The notes beneath the pieces are model-generated. The model had not been told where the DNA came from, made no database searches, and saw only the letters and a program-made list of their open reading frames with translations. From the NCBI RefSeq assembly GCF_022605725.1, contig NC_065546.1:37320227-37384226 (forward strand): 64,000 nucleotides of DNA, given 5' to 3'. The translations under genes were made by a program, and so were the position numbers. Positions 22,871-58,990 of the stretch are shown here, piece after piece (the first letter of the stretch is position 1; every line of letters begins with the position of its first letter). This DNA is from Anthonomus grandis grandis (Eukaryota; Arthropoda; Insecta; Coleoptera; Curculionidae).

Positions 22871-24468
22871 AAATAATAATTATAATAAGAAATAATAAGA
22901 AATAATGCAATATCTTGATGGTGCACCCTCTGAACAGATTGCCACGTAGACGTAGCAGTATCTTTTTCTCCTAGCATTGCTGGAAATCGATATCTTTTGC
23001 TTACTATGGATTACTTTCATACAACATTAAAAGAACAAAAACTGCAATCAGTAAACAGTAACTTTGTTTGAGTTTAACATGTTCCAAGATTGTCTAGGAT
23101 TTTGGAGTAATTTTTTATATTTTTTCAGGAACAGAAATATTTTTTCAATTTATTTCAGGGATAAAAGTTAATTTTTTTTCTTGTGTATTTTCCAGAAGTT
23201 TTCAAGCAATGTTAATGACATTTACGGCTTTGGGTAGTCTATAAGGCATTGGAACTAATTTTTTTATTTTAGTCCAGGCTTCTATATTTCAGGTAAATTT
23301 TTTTTTGTCGAGCATTTAACGTCATAATAATGTCATCTTCCGTTTATTTTTTAGGAGTTTAGAGTAGATCTTTTAAAAATATAATTTTTTTAACTTTATT
23401 TCAGGATTTCTTTCTATCATATTATTCCTTAAAGTAACTCCTTTCATGTTATTTTACAATTTTGTGAACTGCTCAGGTGTTTTAGAGATATGAAATTATT
23501 TTTCCTAGTGTTTCAGGAATTGCAATCTCTTTATTTTCTTTAATATTTTCCAAACATTTTAATTTAATTATTAGTTATAATTGATATGACTTAATTATTT
23601 CTATGTTATTTTATGCTTTCACGGTCTTATTTTCTAGGGATGTGCAGCAATTTTTGATGTCTGCCAGAAATTCTAAATTTTATATGTTTTCCTTCCTTAA
23701 AAATAACTTTCTGGGTTTCAAGGCTTTGTAGTAATTTTAGGTTTTTTCCACAGTTTCTAGTACTATATTAAATATCATTAAAGCCCAATGAACTTGTGTA
23801 AAAATGGATTAAATCGCATCTAATTTTTCTGCTAATTTTTGAGTTTTTATTGCATTATATTTTTTAATAATCTTATGAATGATTAGCATTATTTCGTTAT
23901 GAATTATGTCATGCAATATTATGAAATTTTGTAATTATATATTTAATCACGATTGCACCATATTGTTTAATTACGAATAATAACCTGAAAATTCCCTATA
24001 TAGCTTAAACAACCGATAATAGACAAATATTATCCTTTGGCTTCGTGTAAATGAACCACAAATTGCGAATCAGTGTACGCATTATTTACACTTTTAATCA
24101 ACACGGCGTTTTATCTATGAAGTGCAAATATGGCAAATTTTTTCCATAATTTAAGCCCTTACCATAAAACCCAACTGTTTGCTGAAAAACTCGCCAACAT
24201 AAACACGAATAGGGACATTTTATCGTAAGGACTAAAGCTTTTATTTTCCAGAATTGAACACTTTGTTGAGACTATTTTTTCATTTGACCTTTTCCACTTT
24301 CCTTTACAGGGTTTGGTAATAATAGTTTTTGAAATTGAAGTGTTCAGGTACACGTTATATTACTATTTAAATTATTTAAAAAAAGTTTTTTAAATTGTTA
24401 TAGGAAATTTAAAATAATTAGTAGTATAGCAAATACTTTGCCTTATATTAATATAAGAAATAGTTTTA
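22871..24468. other. Non-coding AT-rich region with recurrent TTCAGG blocks
   Basis: From 23100 to 23650 a T-rich tract followed by TTTCAGG or close variants recurs about nine times at irregular 20-120 bp spacing. No ORF. It lies just downstream of the protease gene's poly(A) signal. Confidence 0.45.
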
Positions 24469-49293
<24,825 letters not shown>

Positions 49294-49335
49294 TTTACTT
49301 ATAATATGGCAACGGAAAATACGCATTTCGCGCCG

Positions 49336-49342
49336 TTTTATA
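49336..49342 (-). promoter_or_regulatory. TATA box of the serine protease gene
   Basis: TATAAAA on the minus strand, 43 nt before the ATG. With the usual 25-30 nt spacing the 5' UTR would be under 20 nt. Confidence 0.6.
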
Positions 49343-49399
49343 GATTCACGCCTGAGGGAGTAAATGTTACTTTTTTTGCTTAAAAATAATCGTAAAACT

Positions 49400-50689
49400 T
49401 AGGAGTGATTTGAATCGTTGCGATATTTATTGGTTTTTGGGGTTTTGGGCGTTTTATTAAGAGGATATACCGAGAGCGAATAGTCTGCTTCAATTCATTT
49501 AAAATTCTTGAATTTCATTTTTTGAAAGCATTCTTGGTACTTTTTTAATAAAATCGTAAAAAAATTACCAATTTGATATAAGAAGTGTATAATTATCGCC
49601 ATGTTGATGATCTTTAACAAAAAAAATCAGCTTTCACATTGAAGAAAAAGTTAAAAAAAAATTAAATTGAGCGATAAATTGTATTATTTTCTATTTAGTT
49701 TTTCTGTTTATTTTCTGTTAAATTAATACTTTTCACATCAGAGGCAAAATAAGTTAGGTTTATGTTTCTTTCTTTGTGTTTCGTCCTGATATATCGACTG
49801 AAAAATGTATATGCGCCGTACTATATAAATTGTATTAAAATCTTAATTTGAGTTTATTTTTGTCAGTTTGAAATTGCAAAGGCAAGAGATCGAAAGAAAA
49901 ATTTACGATGTACGATGTTACTAACAAAACTGTCTAATTCACAAAAGTAATGAATAAAATTGAAATTAATAAAAACAGGAATGTTAACAAATTTACTGAA
50001 AGTTTATTCTTATTAACGAAAACATTTTTTGAAAAAAAATATAAATCTAATAAATCAAAGAAAATAATATATTAATACAAAAGTTACATAAAATATATTA
50101 AGCCTTAAAATTAAATCCAGAAAAGCAAATAATGTTAATATTTTTACAATTTAATTATAAGTGTTCGATTCTAAAAAATAAAAATCTGTTGACAAAAATA
50201 TTTCATTTATGAAAATGTAAATAATAATTTGTTAAGAAATTCTTGATAATAAATCAAAATGATGAATAAAACTGATTTGAAAAAGTTTTATGAGCAAAAG
50301 AGTTTTCAAAGAATAAATTCCCTTAAAAAAAGTAAGCACAATGTAGTAAAGCAAAATTGAATTTGTAAATCTAAAAGAAAAAATTACACTCAAATTCGAT
50401 TATTATTAAGTAAGTTTTTTTTTTATTATGTCTATGTCTACTATCATAAAAAACATATATTATCTCAAAAGTTACATAAAGAAGGTTTATTCTTAACGAA
50501 TAAATCCAAGAAGGCATAAATCTTATTTTTTCCAAAATTTATTAATAAATGTTTAATTCTAAAAACCAAATTTCATTAAAAAAAAGAATTTTTGGTTACT
50601 ATACCTATGATTTTCAATCATTTAGTAGAAAGGATATATATATTATTTATCATTATTTAAATAAATAAATTCATAAATCCTGGATCTTC
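49400..50689. other. Non-coding AT-rich region
   Basis: Upstream flank of the protease gene. No ORF or repeat recognised. Confidence 0.5.
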
Positions 50690-52010
50690 AGCATCATTCA
50701 GTTCTACACTGCTGGGGGACTATCCACTAGTGGACATAAGCCTCCCTTATTTCTGCCGATCCCTTTTTATCTTTTGAAATTTAGATTTTAAGAGCAAGAT
50801 GAGTATACTTGATCCTCATGGCTACTTTCTTATCACCAATCAAAATTTCTTTATTATGAACTAAGTTTGTCATATATTTTATTTTTGAAATATTCATTTT
50901 CCGACCTACCTGAGAGCATATCTTTTGTATTTCTTGTATTACAGCTTTAATCAATTTAGATATCTTTATTTATTCAATTTCAATCATCCACATTGAGGCC
51001 CTTGCTTTCCCAATTAAGTTTTCTAAAAGCATACTTAAAGACTGCTAGAAAGAATTTGGGCGACATAGTGCCTCGCTGACTAACACCTCTGGCAATTTGA
51101 GTACATTAAGTTTTTCATGAAGTTTTACCATCATTTTAGCATTTTTCCAGATATTGTAAATTAGCTTTGAGTATCTGTAATTAACCCGACATTCCTGCGA
51201 TACACTGAGAATAGCATTCAGCTCTACCAGACCACCAAGATTTTTTAAAAGTCTATAAAAGTAAAGACTAGTGGTCTATTGTATTTGATACTTTTTTCAA
51301 CACTATTTTCATGCTTTGCAGATAATCAGTATTTCAGCCTGCTTTAGAGGTTGATAAAAATCCAGTTTTTTTTCTAGTCTCATTATTAGTTTTGTGAATG
51401 GGTTATAGAGGTGGTTGAGAAGGCTTATTGATCTGTAGTTTTTAAGTTCCCCTATATCATTTTTCTGATGGAGTCGAATTACAAAAGTATTGTGCCTAAA
51501 TCGTAAATGCACAGTTAAATCGCATATTGATATTTTCTAAACGCAAACTACCAATTTTTATTGTATCTGCAACCATATTATCTTCTCCAAAAGCTTAATT
51601 ATACTTTGTTCTCCTTGACGTAAGCTTTGTTTGATCTATTATGATTCATGGTAATTCTTTCAAATCTTAAAAGGCGATTGTACCCTTTTTGGCTGTTACT
51701 CTATCCAATTCTGTTCTAGACTTTAATATATTATCTTCGTTTTGGCTTATGTGCAGCATCTAATTAACGTCTTCTGCTATTTTTCGGAGTTTGTCTCTCT
51801 ATTTGTTCTTATAAGATCATATTTAGTGTTTAGTTTGATTAAATGTTTTTCTCAATTCCAATTTTTGTTTTCAAATCTTCATACTTTTATTATCTTTAAT
51901 CGTTGTTGGATGTAATTTAATTGAATGCTCTTATTGCCCTTTTGGTGCGTTATTAATAGCTATTCCTTTACTCCTGAAGTCTCTTCTTTCTTTTGCATCA
52001 TTTGCCTCAA
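50690..52010 (-). pseudogene. RTE-like non-LTR retrotransposon fragment
   Basis: At 51309-51512 the RT fingers read VIRLHQKNDIGELKNYRSIS and LYNPFTKLIMRLEKKLDFYQ. Downstream on the same strand are NSF and AFRKLNWESKGLNVDD-like pieces, CSQVGRKMNISKIKYMTNL, and an end reading SAEIREAYVH. This order (KNxxxNYRPISLL ... GLxxNxxKT ... AEIREAY) is typical of the RTE clade. Many stops; the endonuclease is only hinted at. Confidence 0.7.
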
Positions 52011-52938
52011 TTGTTCTTCGTTTAGTGTTTGGTGCCTGGATCTTACTATTACTAAAATTATCAATACATATTTAATTCTAAAATAGCTAAAATAAAAATG
52101 TATGATAAAATTCTAATATAAAAAAATTATAAGGAATACTTTGAAGCAAAAAAGATATTAATTAATAAATTGAAATTACACTCCTATATGTCCGAGACAT
52201 GGTATTTTTGTTTAAAGTACCTGGTATATCCTCTTAAAGCAGTGAAAGCAGTACACAATAAGACTAAATAATCTTAGATAACTTAGTTCTAAAAAAATGT
52301 ATTATTCAAGAATTTGGTTGCTACATATTTAAAATGTGACCAAGTTCAACAATAAGAATAATACACCATAAAAGCGATAATATAAATAAAATCTGTGGGT
52401 GCATCCTAATCCAATTGACTTAGGGGTTGTATGGGTATAGGAACTGATAACAAAATCGGTTTTATTTTCGTATAAAGGACCCAATAACCGATAAAAAGGG
52501 ATATAAAGGAACAATCCGGGATTCGTTAAATGTTCTCTTCTTTGAGGAAAAAACGGTCGTTTTTCATTATTAATTTCCACTAAAAACGACAAATCTTTAA
52601 AGATATTTATAAAGAAATTTGCGAGTTTTTGCTTTTAAAAAACATCCTTTCATCATTTGTCTCTTCTAATTATTGTCGCGGTCATTATAAAATAATGTAC
52701 CAACGTCAAACATATTATCATATGTTATGTCAGGAGGGAAACATAACGTTGTAATATGCCAGCTTTTTTTAATGTACAGCAGCAAGTAATTATGTTTTTC
52801 ATTATCATGTGTGAAAAATACGCTTTTCATGTTAAGCGAAAAAAGACATTGCTTTACTTTTAATTTATATTATAGAATATTATCATTAATTTTTTATTTC
52901 ATCTCAGATATCAAACTAAGATGGGAATATTAAATTTA
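52011..52938. other. Non-coding AT-rich region
   Basis: No recognised coding or repeat content; an 87-codon minus-strand frame at 52329-52592 has no domain. Confidence 0.45.
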
Positions 52939-53042
52939 TATAGTATATTCTATAACAAGTGCGAAATAAGCAAAATTCTACACGAGGAGAGAGGTTTGTT
53001 GCCTAGTAATTATCTATTTCGCACATGGTATAGACTATACTT
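52939..53042. repeat. Small imperfect inverted repeat (MITE-like)
   Basis: TATAGTATATTCTATAACAA and GTGCGAAATA are mirrored, with mismatches, by TATTTCGCACATGGTATAG and following bases. A related GTGCGAAA / CGCACTTG motif recurs at 56684-56737. Confidence 0.5.
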
Positions 53043-53772
53043 TTTCTACGACTATCAAATAAAACAACAGGGTGTCCCTTTAAGTGTATAAAATTCAAAG
53101 ATAAAAGGTCAGTAAAATTAGGGTAAAATAGCGTAATTTAATACTTTTTAAAATATTTTGTAAAAATTTGAAACTTACGAGTATTTTCGAAGATATTCGA
53201 ATAAATCAAAAAAACTTTTAAATTATTTTCTGTCATGTAAAGTCGTAGAACAAAGTAAAAATAAACTTTTTCATAGCCACTTTTTTCGCCCTTCATGATG
53301 GTAATTTAAAATTGATGATACGACGTTTTGTCTTTTAGAGTTCATCATCAACTTTTTTTCTTAGGGCCACTATAGTCAATTACATCAGATCAAAATACTT
53401 CTATTTTTACCTTTTCAAAAAAAGTTTCACTATTATATATTATTATTAAAAAGAGTTTGTAAAAGCAAATAGAAACTTAAAATCCAAAAAAAAATTAAAA
53501 ATGTAAATTAAATTTATATTACTCGATAAAAAAAACTAATTTTTTTTTATATGAAATGTTTATTTCTCATTCTTGAACAATCAAAAACTATCAAAAAACA
53601 ACACAGATTACAAATAATATATTTGCTTTTATTTTTCATGGTTTTTGTTATATATATTTATTGTAATTCCAGTACAATTTTGAATTGTAATATTTTTAGG
53701 GGAATCCGAATTTTGCTTAAATTTGGGTTTTTTGTATGCTGGTTCCTCATTTTCATTAATTTGGGACATTAT
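53043..53772. other. Non-coding AT-rich region
   Basis: Contains a lone transposon-like end (ACAGGGTGTCCCTTTAAG at 53068). Nothing else recognised. Confidence 0.4.
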
Positions 53773-54286
53773 TTAACTTGAAACATTTAGGCGGTTTGGT
53801 AGTGAGTTATCTATATACTCTTCAGCAATTTCTGTAGATTTCCACCCTTCGTGTCTTTTTAATGTTTCTATATTCGCTCCAGAATCCACAAGCATTGTTG
53901 CAGATGTTCTTCGAAAACAAAGACTCCTGTATAATCCAGGGTTGGGTAAGTTCAAAAATTGTGCCATTTGTTAAGGCATATTTCCTAGTTTGTTGTTTAT
54001 TCCAATCACTTGCTTGGAGCAGCGTCTATTTTGAAAGTTAATGAAGATACTATTTGTCGCAATATCTGGGGGCCGTAGAGATAAATATTTTTTAAATAAG
54101 GTATAAAACTTTCCAGTGATTGTAAAGTTTCTAAGCACTTTAGTTCTTATATTAGGAACATTTATTATTATAGCGGACCCCAAGTTGTCAATATCCTGAA
54201 CTTTTATTAAGTACAGCTCCTGTCTTCGACAAGCTCCCATAATTCCTAATATTACATACAGCAACCTAAAAAATTAGTACATTATA

Positions 54287-55858
54287 CATAGGTGTTTCAG
54301 AACTATGGGATCACTTCTGGATGTTGTTCAGTGCAACAGAAGAATCCATTTGAGTATAGAAACCCATGTCCGGAAATAAGTCACTATGCCACTACGGCCC
54401 TAAGACGCGTTAAAATTTATAAAAAACATTAATTACCTCAATAGGATCTGCTGCATTTATTTTTACCTTTTGTACATGATACCATAACAACAATTGTTTA
54501 AAATCAACGCTTATAATTCTCAATGTCATGTTTAAAAATTTTATAGCTTACAATTTTTAAACATTTATTGATAATGGAAAACTTTACTAATCAAGAATTG
54601 GCGGATATGCGTTTAGCATGCGGAGCAACAAACTGCAATGCACGAGCAGCATCGCGGTTGTATCATGAACGTTATCCCGAGCGACAGCATCCTGGATACA
54701 AAAAGTTTATTGCGGTTCATCGGCGGCTCGCTGAGACAGGCATGTTTAAGACCAAGATGCATGATACTGGTGTTGCTCGAACCGTAAAAACGGTCGAATT
54801 TGAAGAAGAGGTGCTTCAGCGAGTTGCCGATGAACCATCAAATAGCACACGTGACGTCGCTAAGAATATAAATACGAGTAACGCTTCTGTCTGGCGGGTA
54901 CTACACGAGCAACAACTCCATCCTTACCACTTCCAGAAAGTTCAAGGTATGACTGCAGCCGATTATCATCCTAGAGTTCAATTTTGTCGATGGCTTCTGG
55001 ATCACATCATTGCACAACCAAATTTTTTACGATATATTTTGTGGACCGATGAAGCCTCTTCCACAAGAGACGGTATTTTTAATAGTAGGAATAGCCATGT
55101 TTGGGAAGAAGAAAATCCTTATGCAATTTTTTCAAGAAAACATCAGAATCGTTGGTCTGTCAACGTATGGGCACTTGGGCAGGCATTGTTGATGATTATT
55201 TAATTGGACCATGCCTTCTACCGGAACGGTTAACACTTAACAGGACCTATTTATCTGCGTTTCTTGGAGGAAGTTCTCTCAGAACTCCTTGAAAATGTTC
55301 CACTAAACGTTAGACAGCAAATGTGGTTTCAGCAGGATGGAGCGACGGCTCACTTTGCTGTACAAATACGCGAGTATTTGGCTCAGCGGTTTGGGCACCG
55401 TTGGATTGCCAGAGGTGGGGCAGTTTCTTGGCCTCCTAGGTCACCCGATTTAACGTCTCTCGATTTTTTCTTGTCGGGACAGGTAAAGTCTTTAGTCTAC
55501 GAAACTCCAGTAGAATCAGAGCTAGACTTAATTGGACGAATAACAGCAGCATTTGAAATCATTCAAAACGAGGATCAAATTTTTAGCGTAGTCCGCCGAA
55601 ATCATGTGCGGCGTTTAAATCGGTGTATTGAGGTTGGAGGAAGACATTTTTAACAGTTGTTGTGATGGTATCAAAAGGTGAAAATAAATGCATCAGATCC
55701 TATTTAGGTAATTAATATTTTTTCTAAATTTAAACGCGTCTTAGCGCCGTAGTGGCGTAGTGACACATTTCTGGACATGGGTTCCTATACTCAAATGGAT
55801 TCTACTGTTGCACTGAACAACCCCTAGAAGTCTGATCCCATAGTTCTGAAACACCCTG
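54287..55858 (+). mobile_element. DD41D mariner-type element, TIRs of about 200 bp
   Basis: The right end reads TTCTGAAACACCCTG and the left GTGTTTCAGAACTATGGGAT, with TA at 54285-54286 and 55859-55860. The arms match inward to about 54490 and 55660. Length 1572 bp with one transposase gene. Confidence 0.9.
54574..55653 (+). pseudogene. DD41D mariner transposase, two frameshifts
   Basis: MENFTNQELADMRLACGATN starts an N-terminal DUF4817-like region (AASRLYHERYPERQHPGYK). A second helix-turn-helix is around STRDVAKNINTSNASVWRVL. Catalytic Asp: ILWTDEASS, WFQQDGATAHF, and SPDLTSLDFFL; 41 residues lie between the last two, counted within one unbroken frame. DD41D corresponds to the rosa-type group. 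Frameshifts near 55180 and 55255 break the middle. The tail ends IEVGGRHF. Confidence 0.87.
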
Positions 55859-56307
55859 TATATATGTTTATGGTATTTTAAAGATCTAGGATATGCGGGT
55901 AAAAATATGTCTAAATATGTTTTTCTTCGATAAATATCAGATTGTTTTTTTCAAAAATGCTCGTAGCCTGGCATATTCTGATATATCTGTATTCTGTTTA
56001 ATGTTAATTGTTGTTCTAATCATTGAATACACTTTCCATAGTGTTCAAGCTTTGTTAGACTTAGCTCACTAAAATAGGCAAGAATCACATTTTCGGAGAA
56101 CGAATTAGCTCTTTTTAATTTTTGCCATTGCATGAAAGTGTCATATTGTTTAAGGTATAAGTCTTTCGATTTTTCAGGCAACAAATTGCCAGCAGTCGCC
56201 TTCGCTACAATTTCCGGGAGAGTAGTAGTGAAATCAAAATCGCTACTGCTTTCGAAAAGAAATAAAGCTATAGGAATAACTAATGAAATATTTAAATTTA
56301 CACTCAC

Positions 56308-57587
56308 TTTTTTTTTAATGTACTGGCCAATATTTTTCTAGAAGTATTTTTCTTAGCATCGGAATGTTTCGATGTCAAAATGCATAAAAATATTACACAA
56401 ATACAAAGTTGAAGATAGGTTAGGATGTCAACGTTTCTAGGTTGGGTTTAGAAGCACACGGAATTACGGTTCCGTTGTAGCTTTAATTGGTGGAATGTAT
56501 ATATCTTACTATAAAGTTCCGTGATCGCGGACTCGTGTAGATTTGTTTTTAGTCAATTCGAAGTATGACATGGCTTAAAATGACATAACGGTGTTACGGG
56601 AAAAATTAATATGGGCTATGTTTTTAAATCTAGTCATCTTAATTCAAGATTTGAAGTATGACTTTTAGGTGGCGCCACAAGTATTCATTTCGTAACAAGT
56701 GCGAAAATGAACTTTCCCGCACTTGTTGCGAAATGAAGCCATTTTTTTTACCAAAAACTATATCGAAATGTACCTATTTCGTAATAGTCGTAGAAAAATA
56801 GTATTTCTTCACTTTTTTCTATATCACCCTTTTACTACGACTGACTATTGTTATCAGGGATCAAAAATATAGGAGTTTTTCAAAAAGAATATGAATCCAC
56901 TTAAGCTACAGTCCAATCTTAAAATTGGAAACGATTCGTTAATCGTTTGGCACAAAATAATCTGTGTTGAATAAGGAACAACCATATATACATGCAGTAG
57001 CATAAGACGGAGTATGGAATGTTCTAGTTTTTGGAATATATACAAGCTAGAAGAATGATTTTATAAAAGCTATTTGATGACGCCTAAAATGTGACCATTA
57101 TATCAATTAACTTGGATTAGATGAAATGTTCTCCAGAATTAAGATTGTTCAAAAACAGAAATATATTAATAAAAGATGGATAACCCACAAAATTATAAAT
57201 TATAATAAATTATATAGTGATCAAATTTATAAATAGGATGATTTATACAAAAGAGCAATCGTAGAAAAATGTTTTATTATTATTCTAGCTTTAAACCTAG
57301 CTGTATTTTCTTTTATCTTTATTTTACTATATATCATTTTTAAAGTTAAAAATGACTTTTGAGTCAATCAATCAAATCAACATATTCGCGAAATCTCAGC
57401 TCAGTGTTAAAAAACTAAATTATTGGCACAATCCTCCTTAGGAAGAGTAATATTATCCAGTACAATATGGATATTAATTTTAATATTAAGGAAAAAGTCC
57501 ATTCTGAAATGGAGTCAATATAACAATAACAATAACAAACAGGTTTGTTATTGTTTAAAATTTGTGTATGTGTTAAGCAACTCAAGT
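56308..57587. other. Non-coding AT-rich region
   Basis: Contains the hairpin at 56684-56737. No gene recognised. Confidence 0.45.
56684..56737. repeat. 20-bp hairpin, one mismatch
   Basis: TTCATTTCGTAACAAGTGCG (56684-56703) is mirrored at 56718-56737 with one mismatch and a 14-base loop. Confidence 0.8.
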
Positions 57588-57615
57588 CTGATGATGGCAA
57601 GAACACTTGTCGAAA
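57588..57615 (+). other. Hammerhead-like core
   Basis: CTGATGA, a 6-bp stem GGCAAG / CTTGTC around AACA, then GAAA: the full conserved core of a hammerhead ribozyme. No good stem III or NUH site is found in the flanks. Confidence 0.3.
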
Positions 57616-57629
57616 TGCATCACTTTTGA

Positions 57630-58270
57630 AATTAGAGGATTAACATTTTATTTGTAGAGAAAAGACCTACTAACTTTTTAAAATTAATTTTAATAAAATC
57701 CTTTTAAGGGCTAAAAATCATGATATTTGATTTAATGACAATAAGTTTAATATTGTGTTTTGAGACTAATTGTTCAAGTAAATTTATATCTTGATTAATT
57801 AATAAAGATGCATTTAAGTAAACACGATAATCAAAATGAAAATAAATTTGAGTGTCATCTGCAAAAGCTTATGGTTTTTAGTTCTTTAAAGTCTTAAGTA
57901 AATCAGAAGTATAAATGATAAAAATATATTAATTAAATTGTTTAAAAATTATACTAAAAAAATTAACTTATAATATATAGTAAATAATTATTTTACTATG
58001 TATAAAGAGTGCTTCCTAACTGAAGTGAAAAAAATTCAAAGCTTGTGTAAGAGCTAAACATAAGTATGGAAAAGATACAGGATATAATTTTTTTTAAACG
58101 TATTATTATTACTATTTTAAATATCCCTTATCCGATTTTGATGAAACTTGTCAATATTTTTACTTTGTTCCATTTTGTTTATTTGCTAAATATCCATTTT
58201 TATATATTTTTTTTTAATTATTAAAAAACTTTTTTATGCCTCGAGTGGTTTTTGTATAAAAAAAATAATA
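57630..58270. other. Non-coding AT-rich region
   Basis: At 58135-58165 CCGATTTTGATGAAACTTGT is shared with the MITE in the Ginger intron (46200). Confidence 0.4.
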
Positions 58271-58284
58271 GAACAACGTAAATA

Positions 58285-58640
58285 ATGGAACAACGAACAA
58301 CAGGGGAATTATTTATTAACTATCGGCAGGAGAATGGTAGCATGAAACGAAAATAAATTCTGAAACTTGTTAAATTTTGCGAAACTAGATGAGCTGCTAA
58401 TAAAAAACACAGTACACAATGATGCTTCTATAGAGTGAAGGTATTAAATTGAAGCTTATCTGAATCCTACGCGTCTATTGGAGATTATCAGGTATTAGTC
58501 GACGCAGCATTCAAGGGATTTTAAAACCTCACAACTTTCAGTTACAAAACACGTCTCGTATAAGAGCATTCCCTTGAGCTTTGATCGCCGATTACAATTG
58601 TGCGAAATAACAAGTCATAACTGACAATAATCCTGATATT
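58285..58640 (+). pseudogene. Mariner transposase N-terminal remnant
   Basis: MEQRTTGELFINYRQENGSM opens it; further on SRRSIQGILKPHNFQLQ and RRLQLCEI match the helix-turn-helix and following region of DUF4817-type transposases. Stops and shifts throughout; no catalytic core. Confidence 0.6.
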
Positions 58641-58689
58641 AATCCCAAAATTTACTCCACACTCCTAAAATCCAAATTTTACAATAGGC

Positions 58690-58923
58690 AGGAGCTCGAT
58701 GTTCTACTGCCCTATCCCTTTTATGACTATAGTGATTCGCATCAATTAAATTAAATATTGCTTCTTCTAATTCCGGTGTTCTAATATCGCGTTGGCGACT
58801 ACAATCACGCTTTTTTAGTAGAAAAGTACCACTTTATGGCTGAGGGTACATTTCAGCATACATTCTAGATGCTTGCAATGAATTGCCGTTAGAAAGAACA
58901 TAAACAAAATTCTTATCGGTCAT
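58690..58923 (-). pseudogene. Second mariner N-terminal remnant, opposite strand
   Basis: MTDKNFVYVLSNGNSLQASR, MYAEMYPQP, then RQRDIRTPELEEAIFNLI fit the N-terminus of DUF4817-type mariner transposases. It abuts the plus-strand remnant tail to tail. Confidence 0.65.
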
Positions 58924-58990
58924 TTCTGCATTTGAATAATTTGCTATTTTGATGAAATATATCAAAATTGCACAAAAAAGTTTCTATTTT

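Larger units (their letters stand above)
53773..56307 (-). pseudogene. Crypton-like tyrosine recombinase, split by a mariner, catalytic His lost
   Basis: The N-terminal core-binding part is at 56307-56030 (NLLPEKSKDLYLKQYDTFMQ, SENVILAYFSEL), followed after a frameshift by YSMIRTTINIKQNTDISEYA. A TACTAAT branch-like site and TTTTTTAG acceptor precede the catalytic part at 54265-53773: GIMGACRRQELYLIKVQDID (Arg I), then RSLCFRRTSATMLVDSGA, where HxxR reads LxxR, KRHEGWKS, and AEEYIDNS with the nucleophile Tyr. The mariner 54287-55858 lies between the two halves, just upstream of that acceptor. A family of RT-less tyrosine recombinases of this type is common in insects; I call it Crypton-like. 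Confidence 0.78.
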
